DNA from: Ignavibacteria bacterium
Lineage (GTDB): Bacteria; Bacteroidota; Ignavibacteria; Tepidaquicellales; Tepidaquicellaceae
Direction: 5' to 3'
Length of the DNA stretch: 44,434 bases
Assembly: GCA_016710985.1 (NCBI GenBank)
Contig: JADJTX010000040.1
Span: 1 to 44,434 of the forward strand
The position numbers were made by a program, and so were the translations under genes. Positions within the stretch are counted from its first letter, which is position 1, and each line of letters starts with the position of its first letter. The notes under the pieces are model-generated. The model searched no databases. It was given only the letters and a program-made list of their open reading frames with translations, and was not told the DNA's origin. Below, piece by piece: positions 18,757-27,610 of the stretch.

Positions 18757-19239
18757 ATGACAAACAACAATATCACATTGACTGAAACAAAAAAAGATGA
18801 TCTGAACTTTTTTTTTCAATTTCAGCTTGACAAAGAAGCAAATTATTTAGCAGCTTTCACATCTAAAGACCCAAACGATAAAACTGCTTACATTGAGAAG
18901 TATACAAAGCATTTAAATGACCCGACAATAAATATGAAGACAATAAAAGTAAATGATGTGATCGCCGGTAGTATAGCAAAATTTATTATGGAAAATGACG
19001 CTGAGATCACCTACTGGATTGACAGAAAATTCTGGGGACAGGGAATTGCTACAACCGCACTTAAAGATTTTTTGATAATTGAAAAAAGCAGACCAATTTA
19101 TGCACGTACAGCATTTGACAATTATGGCTCACAAAAAGTCTTAGAGAAATGCGGTTTTGTAAAAACCGGAAAAGATAAAGGATTTGCTAATGCACGGCAA
19201 ACAGAAATTGAAGAATATATTTACAGACTTTCAGACTGA
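18757..19239 (+). CDS. GNAT family N-acetyltransferase
   Basis: A 160-residue protein. ITYWIDRKFWGQGIATTALK carries the Q/R-x-x-G-x-G/A acetyl-CoA pyrophosphate-binding motif as GQGIA, and ARTAFDNYGSQKVLEKCGFV is the usual final part of a GNAT fold. The N-terminus LTETKKDDLNFFFQFQLDKE is as in the RimJ/RimL-like branch, so an amine or peptide acceptor is likely but not assigned. It is followed after a single base by the next start, so the two genes are probably co-transcribed. Confidence 0.85.
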   Translation: MTNNNITLTETKKDDLNFFFQFQLDKEANYLAAFTSKDPNDKTAYIEKYTKHLNDPTINMKTIKVNDVIAGSIAKFIMENDAEITYWIDRKFWGQGIATTALKDFLIIEKSRPIYARTAFDNYGSQKVLEKCGFVKTGKDKGFANARQTEIEEYIYRLSD

Positions 19240-19240
19240 A

Positions 19241-19462
19241 ATGAGAGGAATAAATTATCTTGCCGGCCTTGGCACCATTTTTATTTTCATAGGGATATTT
19301 TGTTTTAAAGCGCTATTCCCTAAGAAGATATATAGAGAAAACATGGAGAGCGCAAATTACACTCCTGTAAAACAATCCGGAAAAGTTTTCCTGATCATAT
19401 CCGGATTTGTTTGTATAGCACTTGGCTTTTTATTAATCTTAAAGTCTTTTAAAATCATATAA
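19241..19462 (+). CDS. Small two-helix membrane protein
   Basis: A 73-residue protein from the ATG at 19241, one base after the stop of the GNAT gene; the longer frame from 19184 overlaps that gene and is not preferred. Hydrophobic segments at ~6-24 (YLAGLGTIFIFIGIFCF) and ~48-68 (VFLIISGFVCIALGFLLIL) flank a polar loop, so it is a small inner-membrane hairpin. No family is recognised. Tight spacing suggests translational coupling with the acetyltransferase. Confidence 0.6.
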   Translation: MRGINYLAGLGTIFIFIGIFCFKALFPKKIYRENMESANYTPVKQSGKVFLIISGFVCIALGFLLILKSFKII

Positions 19463-19501
19463 ATTTACAAATTATCAGATCATTAAATATTTATTTATTT
19501 T

Positions 19502-20272
19502 ATGCCAAAATCAAAATCTATTGTTCTCATTCACGGAAACTTTGTGAACAATCTTACCTGGAAAGAATGGAAAAGCCGTTACGAACAAAAGGGCTATACC
19601 GTTTACACGCCGGCAAATCCCGGTCACGAAGGAAATCCTGCTGATCTGAGAAAGAAAGCTCATCCTGATCTGACTAAAACAGGATTCACAGATGTGGTTA
19701 ATAACATTGCTCAGCTCATTGACAAATTACCTGAGAAACCATTGGTAGTCGGGCATTCAATGGCAGGTATGGCAGCATTGAAATTACTGGAAATGGGAAA
19801 AGCCGCTGCAGCCGTTAGCATTGACGGCGCACCGCCAAAGAATGTATTTCCTCCTTTTACAACTTTAAAATCAGTATTGCCTGCATTTGGTTTTTTTTCG
19901 GGCAAAGACTATTATATGGGCAGTCGTGAATGGTATGACAATTGTTTTTTCAACACATTGCCGGAAGAAGAAAGATCTAAGGCTTTTGAAAAAATTGCAG
20001 TTCCGGAAAGTTATAAAGTAAGCCGTCAATTGGTATTGAATTCTTTTTCTAACATAGATTTCAGCAAACCGCACGAGCCGGTTTTATTTATCGGCGGCGG
20101 AAGAGATAATATTTTTCCCAAATCTCTTACGACAACCATAGCGAACCGCTATCAGGACAAAAACAGCCGGGTTGATCTGAAGATCTTTGAAGACAAAAGT
20201 CATTTCATTTGCGGAGAGCCTGGATGGGAAAAGGTAGCAGACTATATTATAGAGTGGTATGAAAAATTATAA
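19502..20272 (+). CDS. Alpha/beta hydrolase
   Basis: A 256-residue soluble protein of the alpha/beta-hydrolase fold. SIVLIHGNFVNNLTWKEW is the first strand with the oxyanion-hole region, VVGHSMAG holds the nucleophile S86, IGGGRDNIFP holds the acid D202, and FEDKSHFICGEPGWE holds the catalytic H234, so the triad looks complete. It resembles the general Abhydrolase_6 esterase/lactonase group; the substrate is not predictable. No signal peptide. The gene is intact and single. Confidence 0.88.
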   Translation: MPKSKSIVLIHGNFVNNLTWKEWKSRYEQKGYTVYTPANPGHEGNPADLRKKAHPDLTKTGFTDVVNNIAQLIDKLPEKPLVVGHSMAGMAALKLLEMGKAAAAVSIDGAPPKNVFPPFTTLKSVLPAFGFFSGKDYYMGSREWYDNCFFNTLPEEERSKAFEKIAVPESYKVSRQLVLNSFSNIDFSKPHEPVLFIGGGRDNIFPKSLTTTIANRYQDKNSRVDLKIFEDKSHFICGEPGWEKVADYIIEWYEKL

Positions 20273-20555
20273 TAATTCACAAAATAGCATATATGGCTTT
20301 GCTGCATTTTCGTGGTTGTGTTCCGCAGACAGTTAATGGTTAAAAGAGGAGTAGTTCTCGGAATGAACATTTACTTTCAGTGTGCTGAAATGACCGGCGA
20401 ATTTAAAGATCCCAAACCGTTTAAATTTATTGGACTATGAACGGCAGAAAATCCCGCCGTATATTTGAACTTAAACAACTGACCCAAAAAAAGGCGAAGG
20501 AAATGAAACTTATAACGATTAAAAAACGAAAGAGCAACCATTAACAAACTTCATT
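20273..20555. other. Gene-free stretch
   Basis: No gene seen. A 25-codon frame at 20363-20440 has no recognisable content. The stretch may hold the promoter of the serine hydrolase, but no clear TAnnTTTG site was found. Confidence 0.4.
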
Positions 20556-22202
20556 ATGACAAGACAATTATTAATTGTAATTATTGCTTTACTGATAAAT
20601 ATAAAACTGTTCGGGCAAGCAAATGTCCTGGTAAAAAGCGACAGCATTGTTTATCCGATTCACAAAGAAAACATTGGGAAGATTGCATTTATGGGACAGG
20701 TAGTTCCAATTGAAAATTTTAAGGAAACTGACTTTTTAAAATCATTTGAACTCAAAGAAAAAACTGACTTCAACATCAGAGTATTTTTAGATAACTCATT
20801 AACAAACCAACTTCATTTACTTTCGCCTGAACTGACCGCAGACGAATTAACTAAAAATGGAAATTATCAATTCACATTTTGGATTGACAACAAAATAATT
20901 TATGTTGAAAATTTAAATGCCAGCGCCGGAAGCGCTGAGAATAAAAATCTGAGAACAATATTCAGAGTTCCTTTTATAAGTTCTACAGATGAAGATTCCT
21001 GGGGTAGATTCCTCTGGAATAGATTTTTAATTAATGGAGGACAGGAAGCATTCACAGACGGAGAACACATTCTTAAAATTGAAATCAGGCCTTATCTTAA
21101 ATTGACCGAAGTTATAGCCGGTAATATCATAGCTGAAGGAGAAATAAAAATCATTGTTCCTGAAATAATAATTGATGAAAAACTTGTTCAGCTTCAGGCA
21201 GTAAATCCTCTTAATGACTGGCAGATCTCTGCAGATGAATTTGACAAATCCAGAATAGAAGAACTGAACCGCAAAATCGCAACTCAGGCATTTAAAGACA
21301 TAACAAGTATTGCTGTAATCAAAGACGGTAAACTATTAATTGAAGAGTATTTTAACGGAGCAGACAGAGATACACTTCATGACACAAGGTCTGTAGGAAA
21401 ATCTTTTGCATCTGCAATTTTGGGAATTGCCGTGCAGGACGGTTACATAAAAAATGAAACTCAAATGCTCAATAATTTTTACGACATGAAAGCATTTCAA
21501 AACTACTCAACTTCAAAAGACAGCATCACTTTAAAAAGTTTATTGACAATGAGTTCACCGTTTGACGGTTCTGATATGAATCAGGAATCACCGGGGAATG
21601 AAGAAAATATGTATCCGACGTCCGATTGGGTTGAGTTTACTTTAAATCTGCCGATTGACAAATCTAAAGCTGCAGCTGCACGATGGGATTATTTTACGGC
21701 AGGTGTAGTAGTTATTGGCGACATTATAAACAAATCTGTTCCGGAAGGTTTGGAAAAATATGCAGACAACAGATTGTTTCAGCCTCTTGGTATTAATAAT
21801 TATAAATGGCAGTACACACCTCAGAAAGTTGCTAATACAGCAGGCAGTTTACAACTCCGAACAATAGATTACGCCAAGTTCGGTCAACTATACAAGAATG
21901 AAGGGGAATGGAACGGCAAACAAATTCTTACAAAGGAATGGATATCAAAAAGTTTATCAAGACAAATGAGAATATCTGAAAACGAAAATTATGGGTATCT
22001 GTTTTGGAACAAGACTTTCAACGTTGACGGAGTGGATTATGAAGTTTATTATTCAAGCGGAAACGGCGGAAATAATATTTTCATTTTCAAAGACCAACCT
22101 ATTGTTATAGTTGTTACTTCGACAGCTTACAACACACCATACGGACACTCACAGGTTGACAGGATAATGCAGAACTATTTAATACCTGCAATAGCTAATT
22201 GA
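20556..22202 (+). CDS. Exported serine hydrolase (class C beta-lactamase-like)
   Basis: A 548-residue protein with a signal peptide ending KLFGQ at about residue 21. Residues ~22-205 form an N-terminal region with no recognised family. From ~225 a beta-lactamase / penicillin-binding-like fold begins: SIAVIKDGKLLIEEYFNG, then RSVGKSFASA with the S279-x-x-K282 nucleophile pair, SLLTMSSPFDGSD, RWDYFTAGVVVIGDII with the probable active-site Tyr, and YSSGNGGNNIFIF near the end in the place of the third (K/H-x-G) motif. Such proteins are periplasmic or lipid-bound esterases and peptidases rather than true antibiotic lactamases. Intact, in contrast to the next gene. Confidence 0.85.
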   Translation: MTRQLLIVIIALLINIKLFGQANVLVKSDSIVYPIHKENIGKIAFMGQVVPIENFKETDFLKSFELKEKTDFNIRVFLDNSLTNQLHLLSPELTADELTKNGNYQFTFWIDNKIIYVENLNASAGSAENKNLRTIFRVPFISSTDEDSWGRFLWNRFLINGGQEAFTDGEHILKIEIRPYLKLTEVIAGNIIAEGEIKIIVPEIIIDEKLVQLQAVNPLNDWQISADEFDKSRIEELNRKIATQAFKDITSIAVIKDGKLLIEEYFNGADRDTLHDTRSVGKSFASAILGIAVQDGYIKNETQMLNNFYDMKAFQNYSTSKDSITLKSLLTMSSPFDGSDMNQESPGNEENMYPTSDWVEFTLNLPIDKSKAAAARWDYFTAGVVVIGDIINKSVPEGLEKYADNRLFQPLGINNYKWQYTPQKVANTAGSLQLRTIDYAKFGQLYKNEGEWNGKQILTKEWISKSLSRQMRISENENYGYLFWNKTFNVDGVDYEVYYSSGNGGNNIFIFKDQPIVIVVTSTAYNTPYGHSQVDRIMQNYLIPAIAN

Positions 22203-22445
22203 CAAAAAAAAAATTGTATGTAAAAGCGGATTTATCAATAAATGAAATTCGAAAAATCAGCCTTGTTCATCTGCGTAAAATTTGTGAATTTTATAATATA
22301 CTTAACTAATGTCTATTGTTTTATTAGAAATTTTTTGTAGTTGGTCTCACCTGCATATATACTGTTATCATAAATAAAAGCTTGGGTAGAGACACGGTAA
22401 AATTTTCTTTAACTGTGTTGCAGCAAATTAAAAACAAAAAAAAAA
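22203..22445. other. Intergenic region, nothing recognised
   Basis: AT-rich, no reading frame of interest. It separates the intact and broken serine hydrolase genes. Confidence 0.4.
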
Positions 22446-23883
22446 ATGAAACAGATCTTAGCAACATTATTTTCTCTTATTTTATTCGTATCCACAACTT
22501 ATGGACAGACAGAGAAAGCAAACGAGAATATTAAGCGAATTGAAAGTTACCTTCAGAATTAGAAAAATTGGTTTCCGGGTTCTGTCCGGGTTGAGCTAAA
22601 TGGAGAGCGGCAATTTCAAGCGGATATGGTTACAGCAATACAGAAAAGCAGATTAAAAATTCACGGCTACATTTGACATTGGGTCTGTTACGAAACAATT
22701 TACAGCTGCTGCTATACTAAAATTAGAAATGCAGGATAAACTCAAAACTGACGACAAGATCTCAATGTATTTTGAAAATATCCCGGCAGATAAAGCCAAT
22801 ATTACCATTCACGATTTGCTTCGGCATCAGTCCGGACTTATCAGTAATGTTGGAAAAGACTTTGATAAGATCAGTGAAGAAGAATTTTTAAGCAAGTCTT
22901 ATCTTCAGAATTAAAATTTGAAGTCGGAACAGGTTTTTCATATTCCAATATTGGTTATAGTTTGCTGGCGATGATATTAGAAAAAGTTTCCGGACAGGAC
23001 TATGAAACTTACCTGTATGAAAACTTGTGGAAACCTTCGCATGTGGAAATGACAGGATATACAAGACCTGATTTTGACACGGGTCTGATAGTAGTTGGTT
23101 ATTACCGCGATGATAAAGTCTGGGGAAAACCAACCGATAAAGAATGGGATATATCGGCACCTTACTGGCATCTCAAAGGAAACGGCGGAATACTTTCTAC
23201 AACTGAAGATCTTTACAATTGGCATGAAGTATTAATGACAGATCAGGTTTTATCAGATGAAGCAAAGCAAAAACTTTATCATCCGAAATTAAGAGCAGAA
23301 GAAACCGAAGCTTCTTATTATGCTTATGGCTGGAATGTTTCACAAACGGGCAGAAATACTAAACAGGTATGGCACAATGGAACGAATCAAATTCTTTACG
23401 CGGACTTTTTAAGATATGTTGACGAAGACGTTGTGATGATATTATTGTCAAACAAATCGCATCAAATTTTAACAACATTTGTTTTGAAATATCAAAAATC
23501 ATATTTAACTTTGACAAAGATTACATTCCTGAAATACCTGTTGCAGACAATGAAGCAAACCGAAACTTTACTAACAGTATAATTAATACGATAGAAAACG
23601 GGTTAAAAACAGGAAGTATTTCAAAGGGAAAATGAAAACCTTTTAGAATTTATGATGCGAAATAAAGGGTTTGATTACATCGATAATAGCAAGCCGGGAT
23701 TGCCATTCAAATTTTGAAATGAATGTTTGCTTATCCAAATCAGCAAAAGCATTGCAGGGCCTGGGAGAAGGTTATATGGAAACGGGGAAAAGAATTAGGT
23801 GAAATATTTCAAGGAAAGTTTTAAGTATTAAAACGGACAATCCTTTTGTGAACGATATGATTAAAAAACTTGAAGAAGAGTAA
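22446..23883 (+). pseudogene. Serine hydrolase with C-terminal TPR-like tail, multiply frameshifted
   Basis: The gene starts with an intact signal peptide (MKQILATLFSLILFVST to YGQ) and stops after 38 codons. The rest is readable in pieces: FDIGSVTKQFTAAAILKLE with an intact S-x-x-K pair (~22673-22730), then DLLRHQSGLISNVGKDF (frame 22729-22914), FSYSNIGYSLLAMILEKVS with the YSN motif, WHLKGNGGILSTTEDLYNWH, and VWHNGTNQI (frame 22962-23582). After a further shift the end reads SAKALQGLGEGYMETGKKE and KYFKESL, a TPR-like repeat, closing at TAA 23881-23883. All active-site motifs are present, so the damage is small indels, either recent decay or sequencing error. Confidence 0.75.
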
Positions 23884-24163
23884 ATCCCCGCAAAAAAATT
23901 AAATTGATCTTAGCAAAAAATCGGAGTAAAAGTTCGAGGCTGTCTAAATGATTAACTTCTAACCAAATAGCGGTTAAAATTCTTTTTGGACCAGATCGCT
24001 CTTATCATTACCTTTCCTCGGCCTATTCCTATACTCATGCTGTTAATTCTGAAAATTCGTTAAATTCGAGTTCAGAAATTAATTGCAATATTTTGTAGCT
24101 CACTATTGACAGATAAAGTCAAATAATCCAAAGCATTGCAGTGTTTATAAATTTCATTTTTTG
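23884..24163. other. Gene-free stretch
   Basis: No gene recognised. GAGGCTGTCTAAATGA at 23936-23951 looks a little like an insertion-sequence end, but no partner end or transposase was found. Confidence 0.4.
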
Positions 24164-24171
24164 TAATTTTG
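24164..24171 (+). promoter_or_regulatory. Possible -7 element (TAnnTTTG)
   Basis: TAATTTTG lies 36 bp before the ATG of the SnoaL-like gene. The nearest upstream TTG (24136-24138) is 25 bp away, longer than usual, so the call is weak. Confidence 0.3.
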
Positions 24172-24206
24172 ACGCATTAACCTGAAAAGATAATCTTAAA
24201 TTCATA

Positions 24207-24554
24207 ATGACACAAAGACAAATAGCCGAATCTTTTTCAAACGGAAAGTTTGAATTGGTTTATAAGTATCTTGCAGAAAATATTCAATGGACGGTGATCG
24301 GAGAAGCTCAATACAACGGACTGGAGAGTGTCATTGAAAACTGCAGGCAGACAGCAAAATATTTTAAGTCTGTTACGACCAACTTTAAAACACTGAATGT
24401 AATCGAAAGCAAAAACCGTGTTGCCGTCAACGGGACAGCTGAGTTTTTAAAAGATAATGAAAGAGTTGCCTTTGTGTCTGCCTGTGATGTGTACGAGTTT
24501 AACAATGAAAACAAGCTTGAAAGAATTACTTCATACTGCATTCAGGATAAATAA
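24207..24554 (+). CDS. SnoaL/NTF2-like protein
   Basis: A 115-residue soluble protein. MTQRQIAESFSNGKFELVYK, YLAENIQWTVIGEAQYNGLE, and a C-terminal half of alternating strands (VAVNGTAEFLKDNERVAFV, then DVYEFNNENKLERITSYCI) fit the cone-shaped NTF2-like / SnoaL fold. These proteins are usually small isomerases, ligand-binding or protective proteins of unknown substrate. Spacing of 29 bp to the next gene on the same strand allows co-transcription. Confidence 0.85.
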   Translation: MTQRQIAESFSNGKFELVYKYLAENIQWTVIGEAQYNGLESVIENCRQTAKYFKSVTTNFKTLNVIESKNRVAVNGTAEFLKDNERVAFVSACDVYEFNNENKLERITSYCIQDK

Positions 24555-24583
24555 TTATTAATTTAAAAAACAACTAAACAAGA

Positions 24584-24955
24584 ATGACAAAATTCAGTAA
24601 TGAAACAGGTAGATCAATTTTCAGGAATGTATTGGTAATGATGTTTTTGTTTGTGTCAGTTTCCATAGTCACTGCACAAAGCTCTGAAGATGATTTCTCC
24701 GGTAACTGGAAAACTGAACAGGGACCTCTTGTTCAGATAACAAAATCAGGTGATTCTTTCAAAGGGGTCAATGTGGAACACGATAAACTGGTACTTGAAG
24801 ACTTAAAGTTTGAAGATGGTCAATGGACCGGCACATTAATAAAGCCAAAGGACGGCAGCAGGTATAATTGCACTGCAGTTCTGAGCGGAAACAAATTGAA
24901 GCTTACTGCTAAGAAAGGTTTGTTTTCTAAAACCGTAACATGGACAAAGCAGTGA
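24584..24955 (+). CDS. Small exported protein, DUF2147-like
   Basis: A 123-residue protein with a signal peptide ending SIVTAQ at about residue 32. The body is a small beta-barrel-like domain: DDFSGNWKTEQGPLVQIT, then LKFEDGQWTGTLIKPKDG, RYNCTAVLSGNKLKLTA and TVTWTK. The order fits the DUF2147 group of short periplasmic proteins (W at the start, GxxY/C before the last strands). No enzymatic motif. It is probably co-transcribed with the SnoaL-like gene. Confidence 0.7.
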   Translation: MTKFSNETGRSIFRNVLVMMFLFVSVSIVTAQSSEDDFSGNWKTEQGPLVQITKSGDSFKGVNVEHDKLVLEDLKFEDGQWTGTLIKPKDGSRYNCTAVLSGNKLKLTAKKGLFSKTVTWTKQ

Positions 24956-24982
24956 TTCCCGGATCTGACCGCAGGTTTTATT

Positions 24983-25144
24983 TACCACAGAGGCGCTGAG
25001 AACACAGAGTTTCACAGAGATATTTTAAAGTAAATTTAGTTTAAATTCATTTATACTTTTAAAAAAGTTTTTAATATTTTTATTCTAAATAAAAACCTTC
25101 TATAATCTCAGTGAACCTTGTGATCTTTGTGCCTCTGTGGTAAA
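24983..25144. repeat. CACAGAG-type palindromic repeat, complete
   Basis: The left arm TACCACAGAGGCGCTGAGAA continues to TCACAGAGA (24983-25020); the right arm (25106-25144) ends GCCTCTGTGGTAAA and is its near reverse complement. The 85-bp centre is AT-rich. It ends 57 bp before the S9 peptidase start. Other members are listed at 27203-27553, 40124-40150 and 41076-41117. Confidence 0.8.
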
Positions 25145-25200
25145 AGGTTTTGAGACAGGTGTCCAAACTCTAAAATTATTTACAATTGATCTAAAAACTA

Positions 25201-27136
25201 TGGTACGAATCATAATTTTTTTAACATTCATTTTGCTGACAGGGATTCTGAATGCACAGGATTCAATTATTCCGGTACCAGTAAATATGATCGCAGAAGG
25301 AATTCCTTCATTGTCAGTTAATATTGCTGATGAAGTAAAAAACTATACTGAATCCCGGAGCTCTTCATTTGTGACCTGGCATCCGGTAAGAAAGGAAATG
25401 TTAATTTCTAAACGTTTTGAGAATACCTCCCAGCTTCATAATGTTAAATTTGCTGAAGCAGATCCCGAGCAAATTACTTTCTTTGACGAACCTGTCAGAT
25501 ACGCATCTTATGAACCGGTCAGAGGTGATTATTTTTTATTTTACAAAGACACAGGAGGAAATGAATTTTCACAGATCTACAGATATGACATTTCTAATAA
25601 AGCCGTTACACTTCTTACCGACGGAAAGAAATCTCAAAACACCGGGATCAGATGGAATAATAAAAAGACAGGATCGCTTACAGTTCGACTAAGAGAAACG
25701 GAAAGGACAGAGATTTCTATATCCTTGATCCGCTTGATTCGAACTCAGAGAAAATTGTTTCCGAAAACAGCGGAGGCGGCTGGGGTATTGCAGACTGGTC
25801 TGAAGATGATTCAAAACTTCTTGTCAGGGAAGGAATTTCTGTCAATGAATCCAGAGTGTATCTGTTGGATATTAACACAGGAATTAAATCAAGATTACTT
25901 CCCGAAATTGATGAGCGTACAACTTACATTGGAATTTCATTCTCAAAAGACGGCAATGGAATTTATCTGATCACAAATAAAGAAAGCGAGTTTAACAGGC
26001 TTGCTTATTATGATTTAGCTGCAAAGACTATGATCTATCTTGCTTCGGATATTCCGTGGGACGTTGACGATGCTGAACTTTCAGAAGACGGAACACAACT
26101 TGCATTTGAGACAAATGAGAACGGGTTATCAAAACTATATATACTTTCAACTGCAGCAAATAAGTATACCCCGGTACCAAATCTCCCGACAGGCGTCATG
26201 GGAGGAATGGACTGGTCAGCTGATTCAAAATCTATTGGTTTTACTTTCGGTACATACAATTCTTCAGCAATTGCTTATGAGTTTTATACAATAACAAATG
26301 AAATTAAACGATGGACGAAAAGTGAAACTGGCGGAATGGATCTGTCAACGCTTCAGGAACCGGAATTAATTTCCTGGAAATCATTTGACGGATTACAGAT
26401 CTCAGGATATTTATACAAAGCATCTTCAAAATTTACCGGAAAGAGACCTGTCATCATAAATATTCACGGAGGACCGGAAGGCCAGTCCCGGCCTGTTTTT
26501 CTCGGCAGGAATAATTATTATCTGAATGAACTTGGCATATCAATTATTTACCCGAATGTACGCGGTTCTTCCGGATACGGAAAAACCTTTCTTGATCTTG
26601 ATAATGTTTTGAAAAGAGAAGAGTCGGTAAAGGATATCGGAGCTCTGCTTGACTGGATAGAACTGCAGCCTGAACTTGACGCAGACAGGATAATGGTGAC
26701 CGGAGGAAGTTATGGAGGATACATGACACTGGCTGTTTCTTACCTGTACAGTGAAAAGATCCGATGTGCGGTTGATGTGGTTGGAGTTTCCAATTACAAT
26801 ACTTTCATGAAAAATACCGAAGATTACCGTAGGGATTTAAGAAGGGTCGAATACGGCGATGAGCGGGACCCTGAGATCGCTGCTTTCTTTGAAGCCATAG
26901 CTCCCTTGAATCATGCTGATAAGATCACAAAACCTATACTAATTGTTCAGGGAGGCAATGACCCTCGCGTGCCTTATACTGAAGCAATTCAGATGAAAGA
27001 CAAGATCACACAAAATGGCGGTACAGTTTGGTTTCTAATGGCTAATGACGAAGGACACGGATTCAGTAAAAAGATCAATGCTGATTTCCAGTTCTATGCG
27101 ACTGTGGAATTTGTAAAAAAGTTTTTGATAAATTAG
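25201..27136 (+). pseudogene. S9 family peptidase (prolyl oligopeptidase-like), one frameshift
   Basis: The start ATG at 25201 opens MVRIIIFLTFILLTGILNAQ, a signal peptide, so the enzyme is exported. Residues ~45-400 are a beta-propeller (SFVTWHPVRKEMLIS, YILDPLDSNSEKIVSE, ADWSEDDSKLLVREG). The C-terminal alpha/beta-hydrolase part has VIINIHGGPEGQSRPVF, the nucleophile in GGSYGGYMTL, the acid in VQGGNDPRVP and the base in DEGHGF. Adding one A to the A5 run at 25662-25666 gives one continuous ~645-residue frame; downstream the protein reads unbroken. Such enzymes cleave oligopeptides, often after Pro or small residues. All catalytic residues are in place, so the single indel may be a consensus error. 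Confidence 0.88.
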
Positions 27137-27202
27137 CGATTGTGAATTTTTCAACATGGAAAAAGCAGTAAATCTTAAACAATGGTTTATTAAAACTAAT
27201 AT

Positions 27203-27553
27203 TTACCACAGAGGCTCAGAGAAAACAGAGTTTCACAGAGACATTTCAATTATTTTTATTACAGCTTTTTTATTTTAAAATAAATTTTAATATTTAAATG
27301 CATAATAAACTGATGTTATGCTTTTTGTCCAGTAGTGTCCAAAAGACGGATATGCTTTTGTCATTCTGAACGAACGGAGCGAAGCGGAGTGAAGTGAAGA
27401 ATTCAATAATAAAGATACATTGGAAGTGTTTGGATTCTTCGCTTCGCTCAGAATGATAAAAAGTTTGTATTATGTAACGTGAGTTAATAATCAACCTGCT
27501 GATAGAGATTTAATCTCTGTGCAACACTGTGTTCTCTGCGCCTCTGTGGTAAA
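27203..27553. repeat. Nested palindromes: a GAAGCGAAG-type element inside a CACAGAG-type element
   Basis: Outer arms at 27203-27242 (TTACCACAGAGGCTCAGAGA onwards) and 27514-27553 (ending CGCCTCTGTGGTAAAT) are the CACAGAG family. Between them, 27360-27458 holds a second palindrome: TCATTCTGAACGAACGGAGC at the left and TTCTTCGCTTCGCTCAGAAT at the right. The inner element seems to have inserted into, or been captured by, the outer one. Confidence 0.8.
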
Positions 27554-27610
27554 TGGTTTTGAAAGACGCAGCATTATTTAGTTATTTTCCACATCAAATT
27601 ATATATAACC

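Noticed and set aside
20363..20440. 25-codon frame before the serine hydrolase
   Set aside because: Too short and no recognisable motif; kept as intergenic.
23936..23951. GAGGCTGTCTAAATGA as a possible insertion-sequence end
   Set aside because: No matching inverted end, target duplication or transposase remnant was found within the window.
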